From Halictus rubicundus (taxonomy: Eukaryota; Arthropoda; Insecta; Hymenoptera; Halictidae), in the NCBI RefSeq assembly GCF_050948215.1, contig NC_135157.1:6138001-6202000 (forward strand): a DNA stretch of 64,000 nt, read 5' to 3'. Shown one piece after another: positions 36,981 to 50,342 of the stretch. Every line of letters starts with the position of its first letter. The stretch's first letter is position 1. A model generated the notes under the pieces. The model was not told the DNA's origin and did no database searches. It saw only the letters and a program-made list of their open reading frames with translations. The translations under genes were made by a program, and so were the position numbers.

Positions 36981-37376
36981 ATTCAAAGAACAGGTGTCCT
37001 GGGGCCACCTATCGCAATCGGTGGCGCGGCGGTATCGACGTCGAACCTAAAAATAAAGTCACGAGCGTCGGGCATCCTCGAATCGTCTTGACGCAACCCC
37101 GAGAGCTGCCAAGCTTTTCTCGGCGGCGCGATGGATTGTCGGCGTCTCGGGGAGGGGTTTTACTGCGTGTCATCAGATACGATACCTACGCGGTTGTTCG
37201 GCCGTTGGGTAATTTACCTCGTGGCAGAGGCACCGCGTTAATAAGCGGCGGGACCGCTCATTCTACAGGTGCCCGAGAGGAGCCACCGATCCCCGATGGA
37301 ACGCGCCGCGCGAAATCGCGTATTTTCGGCGCGCGTTGGAGAAGCTCCAGGTGGCGGAGGAGGAAGTTCGCGTACA

Positions 37377-37655
37377 CCGTCACGAGGAATGGGAGGAGCT
37401 GGTTCGATGTATCGCCGTACCACGTGCATCCTCATTACTCATTGGAACAAGATGGAAAACTTCGAGTATTTTAAGTACGGCCCCCTCGTAATCGACTTTG
37501 GCTGTACAGTGGCTCTTATTAATATGCGGATACTTTTCACAATAGAATCACTTCCTTCAGTTCTAAACAACAGACTTGAACTTTTTTTAACACTTTACCT
37601 ACCGTCACGAGGAATGGGAGGGCTGGCTCCATTTATCGCCGCGTGCATCCCCATT
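37377..37655. repeat. Duplicated segment of about 55-60 bp (37377-37437 and 37602-37655)
   Basis: Both copies begin CCGTCACGAGGAATGGGAGG and continue with related sequence through ATCGCCG and CGTGCATCC to CATTACT. They are about 225 bp apart in direct orientation and diverged by small indels. The second copy abuts a MITE end at 37658. Confidence 0.75.
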
Positions 37656-37657
37656 AC

Positions 37658-37850
37658 TAGATTGCGGATCTTTACGCAAAATAAAAATTGTCCATGTCAC
37701 TTCTAGGAAACAGAAGTTAAATAAAAGTGTATTTCTTCTTCTAATAATTTTAAGAAGTTGAGAATAATATGCCGACATCATTTTCAATTTTTTTTAATAT
37801 CTTTACATCATCCTTTAACGTATTGAATTCATAAATGCATAAAATAGTTG
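37658..37850. mobile_element. MITE family with GACTGCGGATCTTTATGCA ends, copy 1
   Basis: The left end reads GATTGCGGATCTTTACGCAA followed by AATAAAAATTG. The right end is degenerate (ATAAATGCATAAAATAG). The interior matches the copies at 43913, 50343 and 56547. Confidence 0.65.
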
Positions 37851-40800
37851 AATGCATTAATACAAGCTGCAATCGAGTTTTTGCTTGATACGACCAGTTT
37901 TACATAATGTTTATTCGAGTGTTGGATGGACAGAAACTTTTTCCGAATAATATTAATCTATAACATCCGGGAATTCGAATTACAATTTTCTGATTGTTTT
38001 ACTATTTTACAAGCTGGGAGATAAATGTCACGGATGGGATTAAACGCCAGGAACTATTTTTATCAGGATCTTAAGGAGATATCACTTCACACGTCAAATA
38101 GTTTTGCATCACTACTACTTATAGATGCTCCCCCGGAAATGTCACATGAACAACTGTACGTATTTTCACTTGCCGAGCAACTTATTTTAAATTTCCCACC
38201 ACCAGGTATGGTATCCTAAAATGCTAATTATGAGTTACGAAAATAACGCAGTTATTACATCTATTATCGAATGTCTTGCACGAGGCAGCGTGCAATTATT
38301 ATATTAACTGAAATTTGACGAATAAAATAATTCAACTTCAGGGGAATTAAAAATTCCATTCATTTTACTGATCTTCATTCGATAGCACCAAAATAGACTG
38401 TTATCGAATAGTGACCAATGTGATCATTTCTCAATAAGATGGGATATATTTATCCGACTTCATCATTCAGATTTTCCATCTACATTCCAAAGAATAATGA
38501 CAACCCTCTACAATATCATTGGATACAATTTACTTCTAATTTCTCATAGAATTAACAATATACTGTGAGACACAATAATAACATTGACAAAAACATCTTA
38601 TTAACCCTTTGCCATATAATATTGAGTCAGAGACGAAGAGTTAGTAATGACAAAGAGTTCAAATAAAATCAAATTAAACGTAAAATATAAATATAAATTA
38701 TTTTTGTCTTTTAAATTGAAATAAAATTTTGTCTTCTCGTAACCAAGATTTAAGCATTCACTCTCAGTCGGAAGGACTAGGGCCCATTTAGGCCCAGAAT
38801 TACAATCGTCCCATCCACATTATAATATTCCATTAGCTAATTCGCGTCATTACCAGTATTTGTATCGAGTCCAATCAGAAGATCAACGTTTATCTCAAAG
38901 AAGTAGGTATAAAAACATGCGAGAAGAATTAACGCATGAATATTTAAACAAATCTAGCATCCGCCTTGTGAGGGTAAAAGCAAACGTAGACAAAATTTCT
39001 TATACGCGTCATCTATAATAGTAAACTGCTCCCTCTAACACCTTAAAAGAATTCAAGTCGTTTGGTTCAATTTTAACAAAGGTATCCTATTGCAAAGAGT
39101 ATTCGAATATTAATTCCGGCCAGTGTGCATACAGTAAATATCAATGATGCTTTCCTTCTAAGAAATCATTAGAGACAAAGAAGCTCTAATCATTGCATCT
39201 GCGAAGAAACTCGTGAGGGGTTAAACTTCCAACATCTGATTCAACACACGTTCATTCCTTCGATCTCGACGGGTCTTATCTGGTTCTTGAAGTCCCCGTC
39301 GTTCTACACCGTAGACTCGTGCCAAAGGGAAGGGAAAAAAGGAAGTACTCTTGGCGAACCGTGTAGAGGGTTCGTTTTTTCCCCTTCGATAAAGAGAACA
39401 GGGTCATTAAGCGTAATCCGGGGTCGGCGCGCGATCGTTCGGTGAAAAATAAATGTTTCGTTCGGGACCCCGTGCGTCCCTAAGTACGTCATCCTGAAAA
39501 CTATCCGGAAACGCCTGGTTCTTCTTATAAATCAGCGTCGGTGCACACCCTCTTTCCACGGCCGTGTCATTTAGCGAGGAGTTTCTGCCCTGGGAGAGGG
39601 GGATGAAAAAAAAAGGGAAAAGCACGCGATCGCTATTTAAAAGGCATCGTAGGTGGGTGGCTTTTTAGCCGTGGCCGTACACCGACGACGTAGGGAGAGG
39701 GCTTCGACTTCGCTCTTCGGCCTCGGCATGGGGTTGCCGTGCTATTTTCAGGCCGGTGGCTCGATGCAGCTGTCGTGTTCTTCGGGTAAACCACCTCTCT
39801 TCTATTCCACGGTCACTCGCGGGACAAGGTAGAACGTACTGATCGGAATTCTGAATTCACCGATCGAGAATTCGCGAGCGTCGCACAGCTGCCTGGAAAC
39901 CCGTTTTTCCTGGCCAAAATCGAATTTTTCAGTTTGAAATTTCGAAAACGTGTAAGTATACATCAACCGGAAAGCCTTCGAAGCTTCAAAATCCAAAATA
40001 TTAGCCACTTTGGATAATTATGTGTGCGGGGCCATCCCTCTGAAGACGAAATTCAGAAATTCAAGGTGAAACCATTTATTCTAAGAATTTATCGTAGAAC
40101 AATAAAATAAATTTAAAAATAAAATATTAAATATAAAATAATATTAATATCAAATCGATATTAAAATATCATTAATATTACTATTAATATTGTGAATATT
40201 ATTTATTTTTAATATCATTAATATTAATATTAAATTTGTAAAATTATATATATATGTATATATTAATAGGTGTATTTTCATTAATTTATTGGTTCCTAAG
40301 AATTGCTTAATCCGATTCAAGACATCATAGTAATTACTAATTGGTACCACAAGGAATTTCTGAGCAAATTGCCTGATTATAATTACCGTGGTCCTCCGCT
40401 TCATCCACTTCTCCCTTAATATCGAGTTCTAATTCAATGAGAAGAAACAATTAAAGAAATTACATCGCGAAGTTACGATTCCGTGGAACGAAAAGTGGAA
40501 TGAGAACCATTTAATTGACTGCCTCTAGCGAATGCAGGGGGCGGGGGGAAGCACAGACTGGAGAATGGAAGAGACGCAGATGAAGAAGATTACAAGATTC
40601 GAAAGTTCTTGGCAACGTGCCAGACGAGATTTTCAGCCGTCTACGTGTACTTCCAACTTTCATCTGTCTCCTCCTCTAGCGCCCGTATACGTCCTCTAGG
40701 ACCTAGGGTGCAATGACACCGAGTCTTAGATGACAATTTTCTATTTACAGTAACTGACTCACGACACGGGTACTCGCCCTATGCGAACAATTCGTTTATC

Positions 40801-41321
40801 ACCGGTTTCTACAAATGGTTAACATGATTGAACCATCGGAAACATCATCGAGCACAGCTTCTAATTACTGGACCATTCTTTGTGCGACTCGAAAACGAAC
40901 GGAACAGTTCATCAAATTATTAGAGCCACTTGTTAGAGCCACTTGCATTGAAGCAATAAATTTTTGAACAAAACTCCAGCCACACCGAATATTTTATATT
41001 TTTTAATCAAATATTCACGTTTCGGTAATATTATCTGTTAGACTGAAAGTGAATATATTTTTCACACTATGGCTCTATTCATTTGGTTACCCACTGTGTA
41101 TTTTGCGTGATGTTGAACAATTTTATTACTCATCTAATGAAATTTTTGGCATCGAGCACTAATTTCTTAATGAAGTCTGACTTTTGTGATTTAGTAATAA
41201 TTGTGTTGGTTACTACCCTTTTAATGACACATATTTTAGTCTTAATCAAATTGGTTTGATGTTCCAAACTTTGTTGTTAGACAATTCTTTGTAATATTCT
41301 TCAAACTTTAGTTATTTAATT
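37851..41321. other. Intergenic DNA, no gene recognised
   Basis: Mostly AT-rich. GC-richer islands lie at 39270-39960 and 40500-40720. Bases 40085-40260 are a very AT-rich run of ATTAAT-like units. No frame has coding support. Confidence 0.5.
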
Positions 41322-41480
41322 ATACTTATTTTGAAAGCATAATGAATATTAAAAAAGAAATATTAAATTTTTTCATTAAAATCAGTTAAAATGTATGTTA
41401 TATGCCTCTTTTTTAATATTCATTATGCTTTCAAAATAAGTATTATAGGCACAGTAATTGGGTCCCTTACCCTATTTACT
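41322..41480. mobile_element. Palindromic MITE with a perfect 37-bp inverted repeat
   Basis: Bases 41322-41358 and 41407-41443 are exact reverse complements over 37 bp, with a 48-nt loop. The sequence then continues AGGCACAGTAATTGGGTCCC to the family end TTACCCT. Related copies are at 44318-44425, 57420-57655 and (partial) 24950-25035. Confidence 0.8.
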
Positions 41481-41617
41481 ACATTCCTCGCAATGCTCTT
41501 CACTGATCTTTCTATTTTCACAAACAATCGAATTAATTTTTTATGGTCTTGGCAATTTTCGATCATTTTCCACATTTATTCGACAATTTTCAAACAGTGT
41601 CATACAGTTTCATTGGA

Positions 41618-41821
41618 CAGTAGAACCTTAATTATTCGAACTAAGCGAGGAAACGTGAGCGTTCGAATAATAGAACAATTATTTATTAGTTACAATTCTA
41701 ATTTGTACGATAAAGAACGTTGCATATATTTATATCGCCATAGAGTAAGCTGCGTAAAGACGCTTGTCGAGATAATGGAGGCCTCAGATACTCAAGGTTC
41801 GGATAATCGAGGTCCCACCGT
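41618..41821. mobile_element. MITE with CAGTAGAACC / GGTCCCACCG inverted ends (pogo/Tigger-like)
   Basis: The left end CAGTAGAACCTTAATTATTC and the reverse complement of the right end (CGGTGGGACCTCGATTATCC) are similar over about 25 bp, and the element spans about 200 bp. Ends of this kind are typical of pogo/Tigger-type elements. No transposase is present. Confidence 0.55.
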
Positions 41822-42668
41822 ATTTGAAGAATTCAGGATCAGGCAAAAGAACACGTTTCCACTCACAAACTTTCATTAAAACATGTACTATTATTGCAGT
41901 ATGAAAACAATTCTTGGAGAGTGAATTATTTCTGAGATTGAAAGAGTATCATGACGTACCGAAAGCTACTTTGTATAACTTACTAATTGCTATTGACCGT
42001 GCGTAAAGGCTGTTAAAGCGTACAAAAGGAGACGTGACAAGTTGATGATTCAACGGGGGAAAGAGAGTTAGTCAAAGCGTGAGCGGAGAAAAACGATAAA
42101 GAAAAAGAGGAACGAAAGAGTATCAACGGGGAAAAAATCCCGACCGGAACGACCCTTAATTTAGTTTCGGGTGCAAGAGGTTAACACAGGGTGGGGACAT
42201 CCGTGGAAGTGCTTCTGCGAGGGGAGAACACCGTCGCGGAGCACGTTGGCTCATGTTTGGAGGAATGTCTTTGGATATAAAGGGAGACAGTTCCTTCCGG
42301 AGACAGCGAGCAGCCGCCTGTTTTAACCCCCTCTCATACCCCCGTCGGTTTATTCCCCTTTTCTAGAAGCATTAAAACTCTGTGTGACCTCAACACATGA
42401 AATATTACCATTAGATATTCCCACAATTTTTATCAACACTTTCTCATTGTTGACTGTGAAAGGAAATATTTATTATTATTATTTATCATATCGCCTCTCG
42501 GCTTTCACAAGGACTTCACTTTCATACAATTTTATAGAATTTTCTGCTTTTACACTGAACATATCACTGTCGGTCGAATGACCGGTTTCTCATTTTTTTA
42601 TTTTACAATTATCGAAGTTATAAGGGTGCATTCGTGGGAAGTGGTCACACGTGACTGTGCGTTATGAC

Positions 42669-42790
42669 CGGACTGCGGATCTTCATGCAAAATAAAATTT
42701 GTCTGCATCACTTACAAGAGAAGGCAGTTAAATAGAAATTTTCTTCCGCCGTTAGTAATTTCAATTATTTGAAAATGACATATGTTCTTA
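42669..42790. mobile_element. GACTGCGGATC MITE family, truncated copy 2
   Basis: The left end GACTGCGGATCTTCATGCAA plus AATAAAA is clear. The interior matches for about 110 bp, but the right terminus is not recognisable. Confidence 0.55.
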
Positions 42791-43235
42791 CGTTCTTCTC
42801 ATACCTCCGCTGTTTCATGTTTCATTAGTTTATTTGTGCCACAATGTTGTTTTATGTGACAGTAAATGTACAGTGAATAAAAACAAAAATTATTCAAATA
42901 AGCCCGTATACTTACTGGGATAAGAGACATATATGTATGTATATACAATCGTTTTAAACAATTTTTGTAATTGTGGACGTCACATATCTGTAACGGTGGC
43001 AGCGAATGCGTTAAAATGAAGAGTAAGAGTGACTGTAAATTCACCGGGGATTTTTAATTAGTAGGGAACGTTAATTTCATAATTAAACGCGTCCCGATCG
43101 AGCAACGTGGAACGAGCTGGCTTCGCAGGTGGCAAGCAGGCATGCAAACCCGAAGAGGGTCACGCACACGAGCACGTGCTCGCATTTTGCGAAACCTTTT
43201 TGAAAGGCGGGGGCGATCAGCTGGCGGTATTCCCT

Positions 43236-43266
43236 CTCTCTCTCTCTTTCTCTCTCCCTCTCTCGT
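43236..43266. repeat. CT microsatellite
   Basis: A CTCTCT tract with short interruptions. It faces a GA tract at 43493-43544, so the two could pair as an inverted repeat of about 300 bp. Confidence 0.85.
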
Positions 43267-43492
43267 GCCCGCCCCTTATCTGAGAGTGGGTTCGAAAAAA
43301 GAATTAAAAAGGATAAAAATGAGCACCCCCTTCGTCCGCACCCGCATCCTGTGGCAGCACTGTGCTTTCGTAAAAACCGGCCCGACGGTTTCCCATTCAA
43401 AATGCGCGAGTCACGAGGGCTCATTCACAAATTTCACGACGAAATCCTACACTCGGCCGGACCGTCTGCAATCTTGATCGAGACGGCAAGAG

Positions 43493-43493
43493 A

Positions 43494-43544
<51 letters not shown>
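43493..43544. repeat. GA microsatellite
   Basis: About 25 GA dinucleotides, interrupted once by GGG. GA tracts in insects can bind GAGA-type factors. Here there is no gene nearby to assign. Confidence 0.9.
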
Positions 43545-43547
<3 letters not shown>

Positions 43548-43912
43548 CGATATCCTCCGTCTCTCGAAACCTCTTGTTGCTGGATTACATTCACGGTGAG
43601 CTCTTCCTTTTCTCCCCTCCTCGCTCTTTCCTTTTCTGTTTCGCGGCGAATAAAAACGCGAGACGATTTATAATAGCCTGCGCATTTAAATTCGACCGGT
43701 ACAGGAATTTGGTTTCAACGGGCAATCAGCTGATTGCGTGTACGCGCGACATCCTTCCACGATCGTCACTTAGGGTAACTTGTTCAGGGAATGAACACCT
43801 TCCAGCTAATGAACATATATGAAAAAATAACGTTTTCTATGTCCTCTTCATCTTGGAACAAATTCAAACCGTCAATCGTTTATTTTTCACTAAAAGAAGC
43901 TGGAGTTTGTTA

Positions 43913-44105
43913 CTAGACCGTGGATCCTTGTGCAGAATAAAAATGGTCGAAGTCAATTGTAAGAAACAGAAGCTGAATGTGAAGAATCCCTTTTCATAAT
44001 TTCAGTAAGTTGAAAATAATACAATGATATTCCTAAATTCTCTTAATGTGTTCACAATTTTCTACGAGACCATTTCATTTTTGCCATAAATGCATAAAAT
44101 CCTTA
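43913..44105. mobile_element. GACTGCGGATC MITE family, copy 3
   Basis: The left end is ACTAGACCGTGGATCC and then TTGTGCAGAATAAAA. The interior has the shared AAGTTGAAAATAATACAA-like segment, and the right end is ATAAATGCATAAAATCC. A second right end of the family (GAATCCGCAGTCTAA) lies at 44435-44449, after an inserted copy of another MITE. Confidence 0.65.
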
Positions 44106-44317
44106 CTATTAAATTAAGGTCAAGATCTTTTAATTCATAAATCGAAGCAGTGAAAAATTTCGTTTTACCAAATAGAACAAGCATCAATTCTTCATATTTG
44201 TATTTGATCTCCAAATTCAAGTTATCATTTATCATTGGACTGCTCTTTTTGATCTGAAATAAATTGAAATCGTACTAAATTGTGTTGAATTTTATATTCT
44301 AAGCAATGTTAATTATA

Positions 44318-44425
44318 CTTATGTTTAAAACATAATGAACATTAAAAATGGGATATTAAATTTTTTTCATTAAAATCTTTAAAAATAAGTGTGATTAATA
44401 TAGCCTCAGTAATTGTTACCCCCCA
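44318..44425. mobile_element. Diverged copy of the GGGTCCC palindromic MITE
   Basis: It contains AATTATACTTATGTTTAAAA, CATAATGAACATTAAAAA and AGCCTCAGTAATTGTTACC, matching the element at 41322 with many substitutions. The right hairpin arm is largely lost. Confidence 0.6.
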
Positions 44426-47400
44426 CAGTAGTTGAATCCGCAGTCTAAATTAATAATCTAAGAAAATGCAAATTTGCACAAAGACCCGCTGTTTCTCACA
44501 CAAACATTTTATTCTGTAAAAAGCGAAGCTTCATAGGAAGAAGGACTCGAGTCGACTCTTTCGTAAATTTAAAAACGAAACTATCTTCTACAAAAAGGAA
44601 ACCATTTTTTCCCTCTTCCTCGTACAAACTTAATTGACACTGACGGCTGTCCGTGTCCGTTCATTAGCACGAGAAACATAATTCGTAGAAAAGGATAAGT
44701 CCTGATCTATCCGACAGAGACAGAGACTCGGTTAACGACCGCGTAGATTATTGCTCGTTTGAAATCCGGAGAACGTTGATGACTTCCGTTTCGTCGTCGA
44801 CCATCGGAAGCGCCAGGACATAGTAGAAGATCGAAGCATCGGTGGAGGATCCGTTGCAATGGAGGGTTGTGTCTCGCTCGACGATTGTTCGATGGAGCGT
44901 CTGCTTTCCAATGGCTACATCTCCTGTTGCAGTGTACGGTTAGTTCCATTGGCATGGACCACGTGCCCCCCTGATCCTGGTTGATTTTCTTTCTTCCATT
45001 GGCATCGTCCAGACGGTTTCGAGGAGGAGATGAAAAAATGAAGGGGACGGAAGAAGAGGAAGTGGACTAGACGACGAGGGAGGCTGAGGTCGTAGTTCTG
45101 AACTGTTCGCTGACGGATTCCTGGAATCCCTCCCCTACTAGAGACATTTAATTAAACTGTTTTTTTTTCGACCACTTTGTCCGTGTCCTGTTGAAATATG
45201 TCGTCTACGAAATTCGTTTCTCACTCGTTGAAACATCAATTGTGTTCTCTGTTGATTTTTCGTTGAAACATTCCCATATTCCTTATTTATAACAGTAGAA
45301 GATTAAAATCCCGTTGTCGACATTCAAAATGTCGTCTGCGAGATGCGTCTTAGAGTTAAAGGAATTGATTCTTGCAGAAATCTGAGACAACTGGTACGAT
45401 CTTCCAATAAATCGAATTTTTAATAAAATGGTAGCACGTTAAATAACATTTCTAAGCACTGTTCAACGTGCAACGAAATGATTAAGAAAGACTTTGCGAG
45501 AACTATACTTCGATTTCCAGCAAAAGAATTGTGAAAGAAGGGTATGAATAATGAACAAGTATCGCTGATTTTGGATGTAGAAAAATTGTGGGGTAGCTGT
45601 GATTTTTGGTGATCGATCGAAACGAAGATTGTCGATACGGTGGTACGGTTGGGACTCCTAACTTAGGAGTCTGGTGGTTACCCCTAGCCAGAAATCCGCC
45701 AGAGGAAAAGCGTGGGTGGGGTTAAAGGGCAGGAGGGTCGCAGACACCGAGTCACCAGCGGCAACGGGCACGCGACCGACACGCGCCCTTCTTCCTTCTC
45801 TTTCCTTCCTGTCTCTCCCCACTCGGAGCTCGTCTTTAACCATCGCAGCTTCCCTTTGCACGCACATGCATTCATCTCCTACACGTGATCGTCTTGAGTT
45901 TACGCGCGCGCTTATGGGATGAATCGGCTGGTGGTCCGCCATGTGATTTAACGCGTTGATCGCCCACTCGGCGACGACACGAAAATTCGGTAAAACCAAA
46001 GCAATCCATTATATGCATCCCGTGAAACAGAAACTGAAAAGATTTACGGATGTTAATCACTGTTTCGATCCATAGGGAATCTACACGGATGAAACTTACA
46101 TTACAGGCTTGTACAACGAAAAAGGTTGAGAATTGTAACCTTCACCTTGTTCTATGCAATTTCGACTAATAGCAATTTTTAAATTACATATTAGTTACTA
46201 AACTAATCTTTCATTTCTAAACTAATCATTTTGAAAGTTATTCCTTTCTAAAGGGTGTCCGGATAATTCTATCCACTACTCTACTTTGTACAGCTTTAGA
46301 TAAAATTGGTGTTGCTTAAGATTGTTCACTACTTTATTTAACAATTTTTCAAAACATACTTAATCCAATTTAAGGAATCGACTAGATAGATAGACAAAGG
46401 TCTTAATACAAATGTTAGGCAAATTCGTTAAATATATTCCAGCGGTTTTCTTCAAGAAAATTTCCACGAAACGGAAACAACGTTCACATAAGGAAGTTAG
46501 AAACTGCATTGATGCACCAGGTCCCGTCTCGCATGATCTCTGCGTCGCGTCGCGTCGTGCAGACGCAGGTACACGTGGACGCCCATTCAGATCTCTTTCT
46601 AGTGGCCCATTGAAGAGTCCAGGCGCAAGTATGTAGGTGCTCATCAACCACCTTATCTTAATTCCTCAATCTGCTTTTCCCGACGACTGCACCATGGGAA
46701 ACGACGGCGAACCTTCCGTGGAACAGTTCATTTCAGAGAATCCTTGCAGGAAGTTTCTCCTTAGGACGTCGAACATTTTCGTGCGAGGCATCGACACGCA
46801 ACTCGAGCTCGATCGCGCCTTGCATCGACGCTGTCTCGAAACCGTAATCACGAATAAATCCTCGGGGGAATGATTAAGGTCGATGAAGACGAAAATGCGA
46901 TCTGTTGTCGTAACGAGGGAAATCGGACGTCTCTAAGTATAGCTCCTATTTGCATGCAGATCAGGGACGGATCGGATCGGGTTGCCAAGCTGCGACAACG
47001 TGCGAAGTCCTCGAGCCTCTTAATACCAAATTTTTCATCCGTTTTTGTCCATCTCACTGGGCAGCTTTCTAAGCAGCCCCGTCGGTCGGTTTCGAATTTT
47101 CTTCTGGAGCTCCGACACGAAAGAGGAAAGCAATATCGTTGCGCGGATTTCGAAGTTGGTCGATTGATTAGGCCTTTGCGGAAAACACGATTGAGAACGT
47201 TTGAGATCATTTGCACCGGTTAAATCGATGATTACGAACTTGGCAGTGATCTAAGCGAAGCGCCAATGCGGCGATACATCCTTTCCTGCGATCCAGCAAT
47301 AACAATCGCAGAATCCATTTAGGCGAACGTTGTTTTGTTTCCATGATGGAACTACGTCATAAAAGATCCCCGTACCCTTTCCGCATACACACTATCATCG

Positions 47401-50342
47401 GTTTTTACGACTGTTATACTGCGATCAGGCAGAACTTGCCAACGAGGAAAGTAAGAGGCCCGTGCCAAACGCAACTACTGACACCTTTATGCAAGACACT
47501 CGGCAGCACTAGTGAATAAGTCTACGTGGACGTGTTTGTAAACAATGGGAAATCCGAAGAGACCTGATTTGAATGAAGGAAACGATTTTCTTCGGAATTC
47601 GTGAAAGAGAGACGGTAGGAAGACAATATAACAGGCTGACGATAGCGCGAATGATTCTGTCATATGTGTAGGTAATGGAATCATTTGTCTATTAATTTTT
47701 GCACTGGCTAATCAAGTATACCAAATCTGGTTGCGATTCGCGAAATGCGAGATGATCAAAAGAATTATTAACCCTCCCATGACGGATGTGTATTACAACT
47801 ACAAAGTTGACTACATTTACAGCTTTGTTTAGCTGTTTTTGTAAATACGTTTTTAGTACTTTTTCTAGACACGTTAGTCTTTCTATTGCTCTTAATGGAA
47901 GTACTACTAATCCAAATTAATCATTACAGACTGAGTAGTTAAATCACGATTTTAATATTCTGGATCGCAATGCACCTGGACACAACAAGTTAATATTATA
48001 CATCTTAACTTATCAATGTTTGTTTTATTGTATAAACTGCTCTGACTTTATCGAACTTTTGTGGTCTAAACTTCTATTTAAAAATTTCGATTTCATTACT
48101 GTGTTACTTTTTAAACTTATTCTCTTATTAATATTCGGACACTCTTAAAAAGAAGATAATTTTTTTTTATTATGGAACAATACGGTTTGGATTCTTTTGA
48201 GAACTTAGATCAAGTCCCTAGGCCCTTAGGCCCCCCTTAGGTGTTTAGGCCCTTAATTTACTACATGGCGTGAGAATAAAATGTTGAAAAATTGCAGTTG
48301 GTTGTTCACAACTTTTCTATGTGCGTCTATATTGAAAAATTTAAAAATACATTTTGTAGATTCGTGTCAATTGTACATATTCCTAAAATTTTATCAAAAT
48401 TCTTCTCATCAAAGTTCTAACTTCTCAAAAAAAAAAAAAGAAAATCCAAGACTAGCGGTCCACTATTAGAAAAGTTGAGTTTTTAAAAATGTCCGAATAT
48501 TGATAAGGGTCGCCGTAAGCGTCGACGCAACACGTATACAAGTCCAAGCAGAATGATTTTGAAAACTTTTTGGATCCGCGAGAACAACAATTAGAAACCG
48601 AGGTTCGGCCAAAGAAGGGCTTGCCGATTCGAGAATTCTGAACTTTCCGCGAACCGCTGGCCGATCACCAAGCGATAAAGGGGTTTATAATTACGAGGAT
48701 GGCTGGTCTTGGCACGCGAGCCGCCGGTTGTGGATCGCGGCTCAATTTAATCGTCGTCGTTTCAATTATTTTTCTGGCTACCTGTCGACAGGAGCATGGA
48801 TCCATGGATCCGGTCGATGCCAATGATCGAAAAATAGACCGGAGCGCAACCTGTTCGAAATAGCCAGCGTCAAAACCTGCAACACGTCGTCGTCGTTTGC
48901 GCCGTTAATGTCAGCACGTCGGACATGTAGACCGGTATTCGAGTATTCGAGTACCGACGTATACGCTGATCGACGATACGATGGGTGGCACGAGCCGACC
49001 GGCTGCCTCCCTTTGATTACGAATCGGCCAACATATCGATTATGCGAACGGTTCTATCAATAGGTTGATCGACCTTTGAACGACGTAGACGCCGAGAGAG
49101 AGACAGTAGCGCTGCAGATCGTGCCAATCAAGTTCATGGATTAGTCGAGTGTTTCTGGTTTCACAGTTTCACTTCCTGGATCGAGAAGTTGCATTCCCAC
49201 CCACGAAATGCTCGATTCCATAGTGCCAATTTACCACACGCTTTGATCAACACTAAATATCCGATTCTCGAAATATTGCCTACACTTAAATTGTGATAAC
49301 TTCGTAAAAAATTATCGTTCCACAATAAATTAGAACTCATTTTAAAGTTAGAAGCTTCTAGTTTCATAATCCATCCTTTATTTTATTCCAAGATTTTTCT
49401 CACGCTACAGCGGACCAGAAACTGAAGACGCGAATTTTCTAGAAAATCCTACACATTCAAACGTCCGTAAGAACTTTGAAAAATTGTTTTCGTGACTGAA
49501 ACCACCATAGATTTAAAGATTTGAGATTCCTCTTTGCAATGACCGTTTAAAAATTGATGTACCATTTTTTTTAGTCGTTTCATCGAGCTTTGAACGAGAG
49601 GCGTGCCGCCAACTTTGCAAAACTGCCATTGCCACCGAATAATTCTTGAAGAAATGCTCAGCTGTGAATCAGAAGCATTCCATGAAATAGTTGCCGCGTA
49701 CAAGATGTTAAACGTTTCTAAAGCTCGATAAGGAATGACGGGAAAATTTTTGTTGGAAAAATGCGTGTCGGACGGAAAACGAAATGATCGCAGCCATTAT
49801 TTTCGCAGGGAACGTAACGCGTCCCGAGGGCGGGTTCGGCCGAGAGGAACCGGGCTTGTTAATTGCGGAACCATCGGGCAACGAATCGCGACCAGGTGGT
49901 GGGCTTCTGCGATTCGCGGGCCAACCGAAGATCATGCTCGAAGGTGTCTAAGCTAAAGGGAAGGAAATCTAATTATAGAAGTCGTTGTACCGCGTGCTGA
50001 AAGTGGTGGAGGGTGTGAGTACGGGTGCACGAATGAGAATCGGTTGCATTGGGCGGCCATAAAATGCAGGCTGCATCCGCTCGGCGCAGATGTACTTGGA
50101 ACGGAGCTCCAGCGCCGCGACGAGACCGAAAGGATCTCTCGTTTCGGGGCTCTGTGGCCTACCAGATATCGAGGACAATGAACCTCTGGACGCGCGCGGA
50201 CGCGATAGAAACAGATTTTTCGGATTCTTGGCCGACTCCGAGCATCGATCGCGAATTGCGGGCAGAGCGGTTCGCGACTGTATATTGCAATTAGCTTAGC
50301 AACAGCGTCCAGATGTTTCACATTCTATGAAACCTACTCACT
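44426..50342. other. Intergenic DNA, no gene recognised
   Basis: AT-rich DNA alternates with GC-rich islands at about 45650-46000, 46480-47240, 48560-49110 and 49740-50300. Overlapping frames open on both strands of the islands, which suggests composition rather than genes. Given the neighbouring scratch gene, the islands are candidate enhancers; this is inference only. A GGCCCTTAGG-rich patch lies at 48220-48255. Confidence 0.5.

Noticed and set aside
41391..41879. 162-residue plus-strand frame
   Set aside because: It runs across the right arm of one MITE and the whole of another, so it is accidental.
46848..47216. Overlapping frames on both strands (also at 49953-50321 and 45658-45999)
   Set aside because: Complementary frames of nearly equal length indicate composition rather than genes, and no splice or domain support was found.
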